From Fistulifera solaris (Eukaryota > Bacillariophyta > Bacillariophyceae > Naviculales > Stauroneidaceae): 64,000 bases of DNA. A model generated the notes under the pieces. The model was given only the letters and a program-made list of their open reading frames with translations. It was not told the DNA's origin and ran no database searches. The stretch's first letter is position 1, and each line of letters opens with the position of its first letter. The position numbers were made by a program, and so were the translations under genes. Below, one piece after another: positions 43,979 through 55,065 of the stretch. The stretch covers positions 310,001-374,000 of the forward strand of contig AP026169.1 of the NCBI GenBank assembly GCA_030295235.1, written 5' to 3'.

Positions 43979-45392
43979 CTACCTATGATTGCGTTTATCT
44001 CTACTTCTACTGCGCCCATTGTATTGCTTCTTGGTGTTACTTTTGAAATCTTGCGGGGCGTGGTCTCTTCCTCGTGAATACCCTCCGGTATGTCTCGCGG
44101 TCGGTTCACCTTCACGCTTCGCCGAGAGCGGCCGATCCCGTTTCTTGATATACTTTCGCGATGACATTTCGTCGCTTACCGGTAAAATGGATCCCAAAAT
44201 CGAGTTCGTCGGCTCAAATGGAACAGTCACATGTGCCATCAATGTTCGGTAAGCCAGAGCGAATGCGCGCTGCACCTGCAAAAGTCAATAGCGTCAGATT
44301 GAACTGCTACAAGGCAATCAGTAAGGTACAAAGTTATTTAGCACATACGCACCATTTGGAAACGAAAGGATGGTTTCCCAACATCGGAGGATGGATCGAG
44401 TGGATTTTCGAGGGCTAACAGATTCGTGCGGCCATCGTTGCAGAATATTTCCTTGCGTTCACCTTTGGGAAAGAAAAACCCATCATTCCGCACAGAAATG
44501 ACCGTCGTAAAGTAGTTAAAATCCAGTCCGTAAAATTTGAAGAATTCGACCAGTAACAAGCCTAAATTGTAGACCGTTTGCTTCCGATAGTTGAACGCGA
44601 GACGCTCTCGATGTTGCAGGAACGCCACAATCAATAACTGCAACATGAACGAACCAACTCCACCAGAATACGGCTCGTTGAGCGCGCGTGCTGCCAAGAA
44701 GTACTTGAGCACGAACGTCAGCGGTCGGAGTACGGGCATGGCATTGAGATAGGTTTTCATAAGTACCGCAGCGGGTGGTCCCGAAGGTTGATCAAACGAT
44801 ACATCCACCGATATGTTACTCTTTTGTCGGTAAACTTAACGAGTGGTATCCGCGTGTTTTCAATGGCTTCCAAATACGATAATCGGTCGATCCAGTTGGT
44901 CTGCAGCTCATCGGCAAATCTCCGTAATGGTGTTGACACTGATGGCTCCCATGTTTGTTCCTCATCAGCTTCCACCGCTTCTGATTTCGTTTGCGTAATG
45001 ATTACAATATCAATATCCGACGTCGGTAGCAGCAGACCAGTCGCTTGTGATCCAAACACCTCTACTTCCGCAGATGTCCCAAACAGGGATTGCACGACAT
45101 CCTTGACTTCCTGAATAAGTTTTTCACGTTGCCGGAATTCCTCGGACATGGGCTCCATCAAGTGTACAAAATCCACAATTTCATTGTGTAAGCTGACTAG
45201 TGGATGTATTTGATTCATGTCAACAGAATGATCCATCCAAGGAGGTAATTGATACGGGTCCATTTTCGGGACAACATCTTCCTCCTCGTCTACTTCGCTT
45301 TCCGATAGGTCGTCGCTCGCCTTTGGTGCAACGAAAGCCAAGAAATCGTCATTTTTCCAGCCTTCCTCGTCATCAAACTTTGATTCGGTCAT
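43979..45392 (-). CDS. TRF4/PAPD5-like non-canonical poly(A) polymerase
   Basis: Exons 45392..44353 and 44275..43979, with a 77-bp intron (GTGCGT to TTTTGCAG). One base is missing at the T4 run 44822-44825; with it the protein has 445 residues. After an acidic N-terminus, HNEIVDFVHLMEPMSEEFRQ leads into the nucleotidyltransferase core EVEVFGSQATGLLLPTSDID, with the Gly-Ser motif and the catalytic Asp pair. RPLTFVLKYFLAARALNEPY, SGGVGSFMLQLLIVAFLQH and NLGLLLVEFFKFYGLDFNY are the central domain. NPLDPSSDVGKPSFRFQM joins across the intron to VQRAFALAYRTL, the conserved TRF4 end. The tail is Arg/Ser/Lys-rich. TRF4 adds short A tails that mark nuclear RNA for exosome decay (TRAMP complex). High confidence of the family. 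Confidence 0.92.
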
Positions 45393-46003
45393 GTTTTACA
45401 ATCTCCTTCCTTGGCACCAACTATTCATAAAGGCCTTGTTTTATTTATCATGATGTCGTTCGCAATCTACTCCAGTTTGTCGTTTAATCATTGTCGATTT
45501 TTTTTTGTTATGCGGTCACCCAGTTGTGTGGAAAATTCATCACAATCACAAGGGTTCGAAATAGGTCTGTCATCAATAACCTTAGAAAAATTCTGCGTTG
45601 TCTCATTGGCAAAACCCATTTAAGTAACTTGTTTCAACGGAGATATGAGTATCGCCAGCTCGGATGCCTACAACGTTTTCCCTCTAATTAGAGGTCTATT
45701 TAACGATTAGTACGTCCGTTGAAAACGTTGAAAAGTTGTATAGTACTTTGTAAAGGTACTTGTAGTGTCCACGCATTGTTAGCAAAATGTCTTTTGCAAC
45801 TTTCCCACCCACAATCGACGACGAAGGGCTGAGATGCATTATACCCCGAGTTATATCATCAGCACTCATCATTCCAAATCCTCCGCAGCATCCTTTTCAT
45901 GCAATTAACGATTCGGATAAACTAGTTGAAGGAAAACGAGGCAAACGGATCCTGTTTTGGCGGCGGTGGCAAGTTTCCATTGGCTTTTGGTATCGCACGG
46001 ACG
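45393..46003. promoter_or_regulatory. Divergent region, TRF4-like / IQ-repeat genes
   Basis: 611 bp between divergent starts. The plus frame is open from 45926, but the first ATG in it is at 46004. An 80-codon frame at 45787 is not supported. Confidence 0.4.
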
Positions 46004-49000
46004 ATGTCTTCCCGATCATCATATTATGATGAGTTTCCTCGCGAGAAATATCACTCCAACCAAGCCGCGTGGTCGCCATCTTGGTTAACGAACGCTAGCA
46101 ATGGATCAACTTATGAAAAAGACTATAGAATTGGGGACGAGAAACGCATCGATCGAGGGGCTCCCCAAACGGAATTTCCCGTTACAACGGAAAGAACTCG
46201 TCATGTTAGTCACAATTTCCGCCACACAAACTATGATACAACAACATACGGCCCCCCTCAGGATGACTATCCCTTTCTTTTTAGTGATCCTGTCGATGGC
46301 GCAAGTGTACGGACGGGGATGAGTCAACAAGAATTGCTCCGTCAGAAAGCGAGAGAATCTAAACAACGGTACAAGAAATCCAAAACGAAAAAGCCCGTCG
46401 TACAAATCACCGGTTTTCTTTCTTCACGGAATGCGAGAAAGGTGACTGACGCGACTCGATTGGATGATCTCTCGACGGCAGAAACCACCGTGACGGATTC
46501 GTCGTTGCGACACCGTACGAAAAGCAATACTTCCTTTCCGTTGCGCGTGGTACTGGATGGCGGTGATTTAGTTCTTACGGCAAAGCAAAATCGGTTCAAA
46601 CCGGAGTTTACCAAGCGAGATGAGGATTTTCCTTTGCTCTCCCGAAGTGCCAGTGGCTCGTTTCAAATGGATTTTCTCAATCCAAGCGACTCCTCATCGG
46701 GGAGACGTTACGAACTGCCCAACCCTCACTCTATTGAGCGCGAGCGTTCTGCTGTTTATCGTGGGAATCAATTCCAGCAGGACTTTTCGAATGGCAAGAC
46801 AATACCTCGGACAAATTCTGCTGAGTTACGAAGTAATCAAAGCGACCAAAACTCGTCTTCTCGTGAGTGGCTTTTGCATTCAGCAGAAGGAAGGGCAAAG
46901 AAACAACATTCAAACCGATCCGTCCAATTTCGCGAAGAAATAGTTCGACCTGCATCATTTGATTCTAAACATAGTTCTCGGGAAATACTAAAGAATTGTG
47001 ACCAACAACCCAAGTCGATCCTACGCAAATCACGGTATCACGTTCAAAGTGGCGGAGTTCGGATGAGCTCAAGTCCATCCCGATTTATCATTCGAAAACC
47101 TGTAACACCCGAACGAAAAATTGGTCAACACTTGGCCAAGTCGGCTCCATCCTTATATTCACCGTCTGACGTTCTCGACGAAACCGGACGAATTTTCTCA
47201 CCTGTTATGCAAGACGCCGAGATCAGTGGATCTTCTGCATTCTCTGATGAGCGCTATCCGGACCCTCCTCTTGATAGCATCCCTGTAAGTACGCTGCAGC
47301 ATTCTGCAAGAATACATGATATTCTTGCTGATTCCTTTCTAACTCCACTGCAGATTGATGACGATGAAACAACGCTAGCCTCGAGGAATGACGCTTTCTT
47401 GGAAACAGTTGCTGCGATCGTTATTCAAACAAATGCTAGGCGATTTCTAGCGATGCGATACGTCGATAGGTTAACGGAGCAAATCGTAAACGAGATGCAT
47501 GCCAAGTATGTACGGCTCTACAAAAATGAGCACCGGATAAACGGGAACGTGGTGCATGAAATCACGCCCTCAACAAAGTCTGATACAAATCGCGCTCAAA
47601 CATCATTCAACGCAGTACCGGTATCTCCTCAGCGCACCGACCACAACCGAATATTAAAGGATGACATGCAACAGGAAATGGGGTATGATTTGTTCAATCT
47701 TGCTGCTATTCGGATCCAAGCGGCCTTCCGTGGATTCTGGGCGCGAGATTCGTTGGACGTTGAACATTTTTGCGCATCCCTGATCCAAAAATATGTTCGC
47801 CGGTATTTGTGCGAAACAAAGTACAAATATGGACATTATCATGTTTATCCTTATGCTGTTCGAATTCAAACCACGTGGCGTGGGGTATTGGCAAAGCAAA
47901 ACCTCCATCGATCGATAGGGGCAGCCATTCTCATTCAAGCGTACGCTCGAGGTTTCATTGAGCGCCTACCGAGCCAGAAAAGTGTGTTCAGCTATGCGAG
48001 GAGAACTGAATCGGGGCGTTATGCGAAGACTGAAAAGTTAAGGATGACTAATTCATCCGGCGACCCCTGGCAGAAAGGACTAGCCAATGACCTTTGGCAA
48101 GCACGAAAAAACAGAACCTCGGAAACCGACGACAAGAATGCCTTTCATCCACCACCGCATGTCATCAATAACGCCCCAACACATCCTACCATTCCTTCAA
48201 TGTCTTTTCGCAAGGAACAGAATCGATCAACGAGTTTCACATATCTGAGAGACCAGAGAACTGAAAGCAGTACAGCAATAGAACTGTCCCAGCCCTCTCA
48301 AGTTTCTGATGTGAAGGCACTAGCACCTCCTTATCAGCGGCCGGCCCCATCGAAGCTCGCCAATTTTGATCACGTGGCGGCCAATGAGATAATGGCAGCA
48401 ACCAAGATTCAAGCAAGGTACCGTACTCACACGTGCGAAAGAAAGCTGATTCGCTCGCTTGTCGATATCCTGATCGTACAAACTGTCGCTCGACGGTGGA
48501 TTGCGAGAAGACGTGCAGCTCGCCTCCGAACCTTGCGAGATCGTTGTCGCACTATTGTGGCGAATCGAGAGTCCGAGTCGAATAAATATAAACCCGCACC
48601 GGCTCGACTGGTCAGTCGTTCCGAATTTTTCCAGAATCGAATACTGCCCAAGGGACTCAATAGCCACCCTCAACTTGCAACCACACAGTCTGGGCCGTCC
48701 TTTGACGAGGATGAATATTATCAGTCCGAGAGGGAGCGAAGTGGTGATAGTCGTGACTCCTCTGTACATAGGGTGAAATCAATGGGTGGCAACAACCGAC
48801 AGAGTGTTAGTTACGGTGAAAGAGCAAGAGGACCAAGTATGGAGACAAGAGACCACCCAGTCTCGTCACAGCCCCCACAATGGGCCAATGTGTCACTTCG
48901 GTCAACCAAAAGCAAAGGTCCCGTCACAGTGAAGGAACGATCGGGGACAACACCCCAACTAATAGAGAGCTCAGGATCTGAATCTCGCGTTTATTCGATG

Positions 49001-49126
49001 CCATCTTACGACTCCGAAGCCACCAATGCGGCGATACAGAATGGGAGTTCAGCAAGAAGACAAGTTGTAGTAACACCGCCTGCTCTGCTCAAGAAGAATA
49101 CCGACAGAAAAGTGTTGCGACGATAG
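46004..49126 (+). CDS. IQ-motif (calmodulin-binding) repeat protein
   Basis: An intact frame of about 1,040 residues from MSSRSSYYDEFPREKYHSNQ. The N-terminal ~450 residues are Ser/Arg-rich and disordered, with possible phosphorylation sites. The central and C-terminal parts carry at least six IQ-type motifs: AAIVIQTNARRFLAMRY, AAIRIQAAFRGFWARDS, ASLIQKYVRRYLCETKY, YAVRIQTTWRGVLAKQN, AAILIQAYARGFIER and AATKIQARYRTHTCERK, plus ILIVQTVARRWIARRRA. IQ motifs bind calmodulin or myosin-type light chains without requiring calcium. There is no motor, kinase or coiled-coil domain, so this is a scaffold for calmodulin. The tail is again Ser/Arg-rich. It is the longest uninterrupted frame of the window. 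Partner and location are unknown; a cytoskeletal role is a guess. Confidence 0.8.
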   Translation: MSSRSSYYDEFPREKYHSNQAAWSPSWLTNASNGSTYEKDYRIGDEKRIDRGAPQTEFPVTTERTRHVSHNFRHTNYDTTTYGPPQDDYPFLFSDPVDGASVRTGMSQQELLRQKARESKQRYKKSKTKKPVVQITGFLSSRNARKVTDATRLDDLSTAETTVTDSSLRHRTKSNTSFPLRVVLDGGDLVLTAKQNRFKPEFTKRDEDFPLLSRSASGSFQMDFLNPSDSSSGRRYELPNPHSIERERSAVYRGNQFQQDFSNGKTIPRTNSAELRSNQSDQNSSSREWLLHSAEGRAKKQHSNRSVQFREEIVRPASFDSKHSSREILKNCDQQPKSILRKSRYHVQSGGVRMSSSPSRFIIRKPVTPERKIGQHLAKSAPSLYSPSDVLDETGRIFSPVMQDAEISGSSAFSDERYPDPPLDSIPVSTLQHSARIHDILADSFLTPLQIDDDETTLASRNDAFLETVAAIVIQTNARRFLAMRYVDRLTEQIVNEMHAKYVRLYKNEHRINGNVVHEITPSTKSDTNRAQTSFNAVPVSPQRTDHNRILKDDMQQEMGYDLFNLAAIRIQAAFRGFWARDSLDVEHFCASLIQKYVRRYLCETKYKYGHYHVYPYAVRIQTTWRGVLAKQNLHRSIGAAILIQAYARGFIERLPSQKSVFSYARRTESGRYAKTEKLRMTNSSGDPWQKGLANDLWQARKNRTSETDDKNAFHPPPHVINNAPTHPTIPSMSFRKEQNRSTSFTYLRDQRTESSTAIELSQPSQVSDVKALAPPYQRPAPSKLANFDHVAANEIMAATKIQARYRTHTCERKLIRSLVDILIVQTVARRWIARRRAARLRTLRDRCRTIVANRESESNKYKPAPARLVSRSEFFQNRILPKGLNSHPQLATTQSGPSFDEDEYYQSERERSGDSRDSSVHRVKSMGGNNRQSVSYGERARGPSMETRDHPVSSQPPQWANVSLRSTKSKGPVTVKERSGTTPQLIESSGSESRVYSMPSYDSEATNAAIQNGSSARRQVVVTPPALLKKNTDRKVLRR

Positions 49127-49597
49127 TGCTAGTAAAGCGAAGATGACACATTTTTTCGCAGAGACCATGAAGTTTTATGTTTCTCGTGTAGTCGCTAATG
49201 GTTGCTCGCAAAGTTACGTACAAGATTTTATTCTTTTGATGAAGACTCTTCGAAGCTATAGTTCACTCGTAGTCGTTTGATAGGATATAGGATATACGTT
49301 ATACTTCATGAGAACGAACTCATGTCGCATAGGTATATTTACTTTCATGTTAGGTATCCCGTCTTCCGTCTTGCTTGTTTCGCGAATATGAACACAATCG
49401 CCGGACCTGTCCGTTATGAGTGTTGTGATGCAGAATGAACAACTGCGGCCTGCGGCAAAGTGCGACCATGACAGACTTGCTTTGGCGGATCATTGAAAGT
49501 GACTTGCAAAAACTCGATCCGATCTTTTCATCTGTTGCTATTTTACTCTAGCGAAAAATAACCGAACAAAGGCTCAATAAATTGTAATAACTGGGAA
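49127..49597. other. Intergenic, 471 bp
   Basis: AT-rich. A GGATATAGGATATACG direct repeat is seen at about 49282-49297. No coding frame was recognised. Confidence 0.45.
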
Positions 49598-51204
49598 ATG
49601 AATGGTGTTCAGCATGACGACGATGATGATGATGATACAAAACCAAGCCCGATGAATGCCGCAGAGATTATCCGCACAATAGATTCTGCTTACGCAAAAA
49701 TGAGTACAAATGTATTTAGCGCTGCCCGCGATGCCGAAGAAGCGCGTGAGAACGCAAGAGTAGCTTCAGCGGTTGTTCGAAGGTATGCTTCCGCATCTCG
49801 AGCACCCTCCACACCGGCACCTCCATCGCCTCCATCACGATCTCCCATAATACATCCACCTAGCCAACAACAAAACAAGCATCCACCACCCAAAGTAGTA
49901 TTTGGTAGAAAGAATAGGCCACCGCCGCCTCCGCCACCACCCCGAATACAACCCAACAAAAAAAGCAATCAACGCCGAGTGCCTGGAGGGTCAAGGGAGT
50001 ATTTCGTATGAAAATTTGTCCACTGATAAGAGGCCGATGGAGTCGGCTCCACGAACTCCCATCGGTAGTTATACACCGACGGAGCGGCTGAGCAATGCCA
50101 ATGCCGAAGAGATGTTAGCGCTTTCTCTAGAATTGGAAAGGACGAAGCAAATGCTCGAACACGAAAAAACGATTCACGAAGATACAAAAACGGCACTGGA
50201 GCATTCCGAAGAGAAAAATGGTAAATTGCAGCATGAAATTGAAAAATTGTTAAATGAACTGGAGACACAACGGCAGAATTATGGATTGGAGGTCGAGTCA
50301 CTGGAGCGCGATCTAGAAAAGTCTCGTCGTCGAGTTCAAGCCGCCGAAGAAGATGCTGAGGTAGCGTTAGATCTGGCGAAAGGGAATTCGGAAAGTAGAG
50401 AGCAACTGGAGGCTTGGCTACAACGGGCTTTTTATGAGATTGAAACGTTACGAGAGCGCTTACTGTTAACCGACGGAAAGCGCGAAGACATCAATGGAAC
50501 AGCCCAACCATCCGTTTCACCAGGGCTGGAAGCTTTGCATCATGCTCCCAAAAATATCAAGTCACAATCCCAGCAACGCGTGGTTCGTTTTGCCGACGAC
50601 GAGGACTCATCAGAGATGGTTCCATTGCCCTCGCGGCCTTCACGCAAATTAGTCGCCGCTGGACGACAAATTCTGCAACGATCTTTGGCACCTCCAAAGG
50701 ATGCCTCACCGATTCATCGAGTAGTACCTCCGGAACTTTCTGCAGATCGTCTGCGTCAGCTACGATCGCGTCTGACAACGATGAGTGTGTCGCAATCGCT
50801 TCCTCCTCCGCCTCCAGGGCTTGGGCCGATGCGCAAAGAAGAGCTTGTAGCTAAAGTGCAAGCAATCGATGTTTGTCGCAATACTGCTCGGATATTGAGA
50901 CAGAGCGGGAAAAAATTACAATTTACAGGAAAATGCTTTGATGCTGGAGTAAGTTTTGACGTTGCAGATGACTTTCATCTGGAGACACTGGCAAGACAAT
51001 ACTGCGCAGCTGCGGAGGTGAGTTGATGATATTAGTGTGGACATGCCGGATTGGTCCCAGTTTTCTTACTTAATTTCATATTTTTTTATTACTCAGGTAT
51101 CAATCGATAACCAGAGGAAAGAAATTTTAGGATTAACATCGCTCGTTTCATTATGGGAGCAAAGTTTGCCATCTGATACAAAGTCAATACATCCTCGGGA
51201 ATAG
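49598..51204 (+). CDS. Coiled-coil protein with polyproline, unknown function
   Basis: Exons 49598..51017 and 51097..51204, with a 79-bp intron (GTGAGT to ACTCAG). One base of the A7 run at 49958-49964 must be removed, giving 508 residues from MNGVQHDDDDDDD. After an Asp run and a helical segment, a proline tract (RPPPPPPPPRIQP) occurs near residue 115. It is followed by a long coiled coil (about 160-290: LALSLELERTKQMLEHEKTI, ALEHSEEKNGKLQHEIEKLL, ETQRQNYGLEVESLERDLEK). The C-terminal ~120 residues are Arg/Leu/Pro-rich with a conserved-looking end (TARILRQSGKKLQFTGK, then across the intron VSIDNQRKEILGLTSLVSLW). No known domain is recognised. Its modular pattern resembles cytoskeletal or vesicle scaffold proteins, which is only a guess. 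Confidence 0.65.
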
Positions 51205-53018
51205 AGAAGGAAATTATTTTGTTGCATTTGTGGCGATGCAAGTTCTGTTGGGACGGACTGTAAAATGAAGAAAAGGACGGACTACCGTATCGTGGGGATA
51301 CATCCTTGAGACGCCTCACGCGTATCCACGGAGGATAGATAGGATCCATGGTCACTTTTTCAAAAATATTGATTACCTTTCCTTTTGATAAAAATTGAAG
51401 GCTTGGGGTCAGCAATGCCATGGCAACTCAATGTCAATTTCGGTAATAAGTGGATCTTCGCCAGAAGCTTCCTGCTTCGTTAGCATATTTGGAGCCTGCC
51501 AATCACTGATCTCGACATACCGCGGCACTAGGACATCAGACCTTCCGAACTAAAGTTTACATTCATATGCAGCTAGCCTAAATGAGGCGGTACTGCGTTG
51601 CGACGTTATCTTGTTGTGGTGCTGTAAACAGCTGTAGAAAGGGATAGTAAGACGGTAGTCACAGCAAATCAAGCATCGATTAAAAAACAGCCTCGGGCGT
51701 ATATCAGTTTGAAGGTCTGGGACTAAATAGTCGGACCATTGACAAGCTTTCCCTTGACGCCTAGGTCAACGTTGAGGTGCTTCCTCGAAGCGATTTAGCA
51801 CCAAATAAAAATATTCTTCTTTGAAGTGGAGTAGTAAGTAGTAAGGACTTTGTGCTTATTAAACGGGAATGAAATCATTTTGAGTCGTCGGCCTTTTTCA
51901 AGCCAAGGGCTAACCGCGTAGCTTTGATTCTTGAGTCGTAATACGGAGTAAGGATTACGGTACTGGGGTAACAGATTCAATTGAAACACGTCCGTGCTTC
52001 GAATCCGACGCCAGCAGACAAATAATAGGAAAAAACCTCAACTTCAATACTTCGTAAGGACCATTTTTAAAGCGACGCAAAGTGAAGACAAGGAGACGAC
52101 AAAAAAGACAATTAAGAACTAACAAAATCGATCAAAAGTCGTTTTCATCTCTCTCTCCTCCGGTAAATTTGAGAGGTAGACAGGTATAGATAGTAGATAT
52201 AGAGGCTCGCCCTTGAGTGACTGGAGACCAAAACCCAGGAGAACGAGGAGTTTTATTAGGAAAATAACATTCCCCTAATATTCATTCCTTGTTTCCTAAA
52301 GTCAAAATGCAATTTTGACAATCGATTTCTTTTGTTTTCTAGCTACTAGATTCGTACCTTTGTATGTCGTGAAACCAAATCTACTTGTACATGTATCTGC
52401 TTCATTGGCAATTAGCACGCAAAAGCATCCAAGCCCTACCAGGTAGTACAGGAGAGAGAGAGAGAGCTAAGAGCTAGCTTACCACTTACCACGACCTCCG
52501 TAAGAGTAAGACAAGAGAGGGCTACAGTTTTGGCTCAAATTTCAAATTTCAAACCAACAGAAGTTGGATCTTATCAAAGGTTGGATTTTGTAAGGATGTC
52601 TTTTCCGTTGAAGTCTAGTCCTCACACGGGAATGTGTGTCTACTTTGTACAAAGAATGTGCTACGTAGAGCAAAATTTGGCTAGTTTAAGAAAAAAAAAA
52701 GATTACCGGTGTAACGATTAATTTTACTTAAAGACTGGGTACCGATGCGCATGAGTGAGAGACGAGCTAGGATGGTCATGAGTCAATTTAAACTCCGTGT
52801 AGGAATTTCATGTTGTTGTGTCATCGGGAGCTTTTTTTTTCAGAACATATAATGAATGATGATGATAGTTGTTGAGTGAAAGTATTCTCCTTTGGAGTAG
52901 TTTGTCGACTTCCGGTCGTTATCACCTCTAATACCTGGGAGACACGGGAACGCACCACTGCTTGGTACATTTCTCTACGGGGGCCTACGTGATTGTACAC
53001 TTTTTCCGGCACCTTGCT

Positions 53019-53055
53019 GGTACCGGTACCGGTACGGTACGGTACCGATACCGGG
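53019..53055. repeat. GGTACC palindrome cluster
   Basis: Three overlapping GGTACC units, then a TACGGTACGGTACC stretch and GATACCGG: overlapping palindromes over 37 bp. This is the longest of six sites with this element in the window (others at 18099, 28177, 35614, 55195 and 60758). Confidence 0.75.
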
Positions 53056-53066
53056 AGGACGGAAAG

Positions 53067-53103
53067 CACCACGTGGTGGCTGGTGGCGTCCAAGTTGACG
53101 TCA
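53067..53103. promoter_or_regulatory. G-box and CRE-type palindromes upstream of paralog A
   Basis: CACCACGTGGTG (53067..53078) is a perfect 12-bp palindrome with a CACGTG core. TGACGTCA (53096..53103) is the full cAMP-response-type palindrome known to bind bZIP proteins. They are 17 bp apart, about 330-365 bp before the ATG at 53432. Confidence 0.5.
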
Positions 53104-53159
53104 CAATTGACAGGCTTCACAAAAAAAACAAAAGCGCTCGGACACGAAGCGCGTGCTCA

Positions 53160-53167
53160 ACACGTGC
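53160..53167. promoter_or_regulatory. ACACGTGC motif, possible iron-responsive element
   Basis: ACACGTGC lies about 270 bp before the start of paralog A. From memory, this octamer has been reported as an element of iron-starvation promoters in Phaeodactylum; that recollection should be verified. It fits the tentative iron-uptake identity of the gene. Confidence 0.4.
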
Positions 53168-53431
53168 CACCGCATGCGACGAAGCCTCGACGGACCGTCT
53201 GTACGCCCTCCCAAGCGTCGGCGATGAACAAGATCCACGAAAAACTTCATCGGCATTTTTTGGACGCGAGGATGCGCGTGTTCACGGGATGTTGACAGAT
53301 CTTTTTTGTTGACGGATTTGCGTTCTCTTGTCAACAAGGCTGAGAGCTCGTTGCACGCACTGATGTCATAAATTGCATTTACCTCTCGCAGGCTGCACAA
53401 TTTTTACTTGTGAAAACTTGAACAATCCATC

Positions 53432-55065
53432 ATGTTGTTAACCTCGATTGCCCTTGCAGCTTTGCTTGTTGGCTGCGAAGCCAAGATTGGAGCTCGTAAG
53501 CTCTCTTACCAAAAGATCTACAAGTTCACACCCAAGACGCAGGTTACGGATCATGTAAGTTTCGGCGACCTTGCTGTTCTTCATCATACTGTCGTTAGTA
53601 CGACTCATTTTATACTTTATGACCTTATTTGATCAGGCTGCCATTGATCTGGATCAGCAAGAAATTGAGACTTTGTTGACCGACCAGTATCTTTGGTCCG
53701 CTGCCCAAGCTGTTTACGAAAATGGTGCTCACTCCAAGTCGTATGCCGAAGTCACTCTTTCGACGCCCTTGACCACCACTATGGCAGCAGATGTCGAGAT
53801 TTCGGGAGTTGCCTTAGATGGTACCACTGTGAACGGAAAGATTATGGAGGAAGCTGCCAGTGGATCGTCGGTCATCAAAGTTCAGTACGCGACTTCGGAT
53901 AAGCAAGAAAAGTATGTTGGATGCCAGGTTGGAGGAAGCTCGGAGCCTGTAACAACTGGATGTAAGGTGTCGCCATTCGTTTGCTCGACCTTTCTTTTAC
54001 ATGTAACATGTTCTGACGACTGTTTCTCTTTCAGGCTTCGCCGACACTGGATCGCTCTCCATGTCGGGAACCACCCTTGACTACACTGCTGTCGCCAACA
54101 AAAACGCCCGAACCATCAGGGGTTTCAGCACCAACGACGCGAGACACCGTGTTGAAAGCAACCCGGATCAGGCGTATTACAAGGACATGCAAATGTTCGT
54201 TGACTACTACGGATCCTCCGACTACGCCGACAAGTGGATCATGGCTGCCCTTGCCAACGGATCCACCGGATACTCTGGACTTGGTGAAACCAACTTCTCT
54301 ACCCTCGATGACACTGGTCGAAAAGAAGCCGTCGTCAAGGGAACTGTCTTCCTTGCTATCTTCATGTACGTCATCCGCGAGCTTGAGGACGCCATCGATG
54401 ACTGCGTCGTTCAGTGCGATGCCGATACCTGCAACGACGATCCCGTGCATGCATTGGATGAGGCAGTTGCTTTCTACACTGGATCCCTCCACCTTACTGA
54501 AGGATCGGACGGCAACCTTCTTTTTTCTTTGGCTGAAAAGCGTTGTGAGAACTTCCTAACCTGCGAAAACGGAGAAGCCGCTGTCAACAACAGATTGTTT
54601 GTTCTATTTAACCGCATGCAGAACCTTTTGCAGCAAGGAAAATGCGAGGAAGCCGCCACTGTCGTTTCAGATATCACCAACATCATGTACGTCCCCATGA
54701 TTCAGGGAGCTTTCCGTTACGCCTACAAGAGTGGTGAGCAGGATGATCAGACTCCCAAGTCGGAAGCTGAGGGAGCTACTTTCGCCGCCGCCGTCCTTCC
54801 CAAAGTCCACAAGTGCAATGCCGCCGACGCGCAACTTATCTACGACAACATGAAGGTTGGTAACACCGAGCCCGTGGACTGGCCTGCCGTCAAGAGCGCC
54901 TTTGAGCGAAACTACCGATGCATGGGTATCACTTGTGCCGATGTTGGTGGTCAGAGCGATGGAGAACTCTATTTTGAAGGAGCCGGTCCCTGCAGTTCCA
55001 GCTTCATGACCTATGTCGGCCTAGCTCTTGGTCTTGCCGCTGCTTCTCTTATAGCCTTCTTCTAA
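53432..55065 (+). CDS. Paralog A: cysteine-rich surface protein, FEA1/ISIP2A-like
   Basis: Exons 53432..53554, 53637..53961 and 54035..55065 (introns 82 and 73 bp) give 492 residues. The signal peptide is MLLTSIALAALLVGCEA. The N-terminal domain has AAIDLDQQEIETLL, AAQAVYENGAHSKSYAEV and a Cys pair (VGCQVGG...TTGC). The second domain has YYKDMQMFVDYYGSSDYADK, DDCVVQCDADTC, HALDEAVAFYTGSL, EKRCENFLTCENG, KVHKCNAADAQLIYDNMKVG and NYRCMGITCADVGG. The protein ends in a hydrophobic tail (YVGLALGLAAASLIAFF) right at the stop, resembling a GPI-anchor signal. The spacing pattern recalls algal FEA1 and diatom ISIP2A (phytotransferrin) proteins, which assimilate iron at the cell surface; this assignment is from memory of the pattern and is tentative. 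It is the first of three tandem copies. Confidence 0.75.

Larger units (their letters stand above)
51205..53431. promoter_or_regulatory. Long intergenic, upstream of the surface-protein cluster
   Basis: 2.2 kb, the longest gap in the window. It contains a (GA)8-type microsatellite near 52451-52466 and several short unsupported frames. In the last 420 bp there is a dense group of palindromes: a GGTACC cluster (53019..53055), CACCACGTGGTG (53067..53078), TGACGTCA (53096..53103), ACACGTGC (53160..53167) and CGCATGCG (53171..53178). These lie within about 255-415 bp of the first start codon and are the best regulatory candidates in the window. Confidence 0.55.

Noticed and set aside
9620-49964. 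Programmed ribosomal frameshifting as explanation of split genes
   Set aside because: Breaks occur in many unrelated genes and in both directions, at base runs lacking a consistent slippery heptamer and stem, so sequence error is simpler.
51089-51421. 110-codon minus-strand frame
   Set aside because: Overlaps antisense the last exon of the coiled-coil gene and shows no domain.
51985-52015. CTTCGAATCC resembling a tRNA T-loop
   Set aside because: No matching acceptor stem, anticodon arm or D-loop is present upstream on either strand.
52451-52466. GA dinucleotide repeat
   Set aside because: An ordinary microsatellite with no associated feature.
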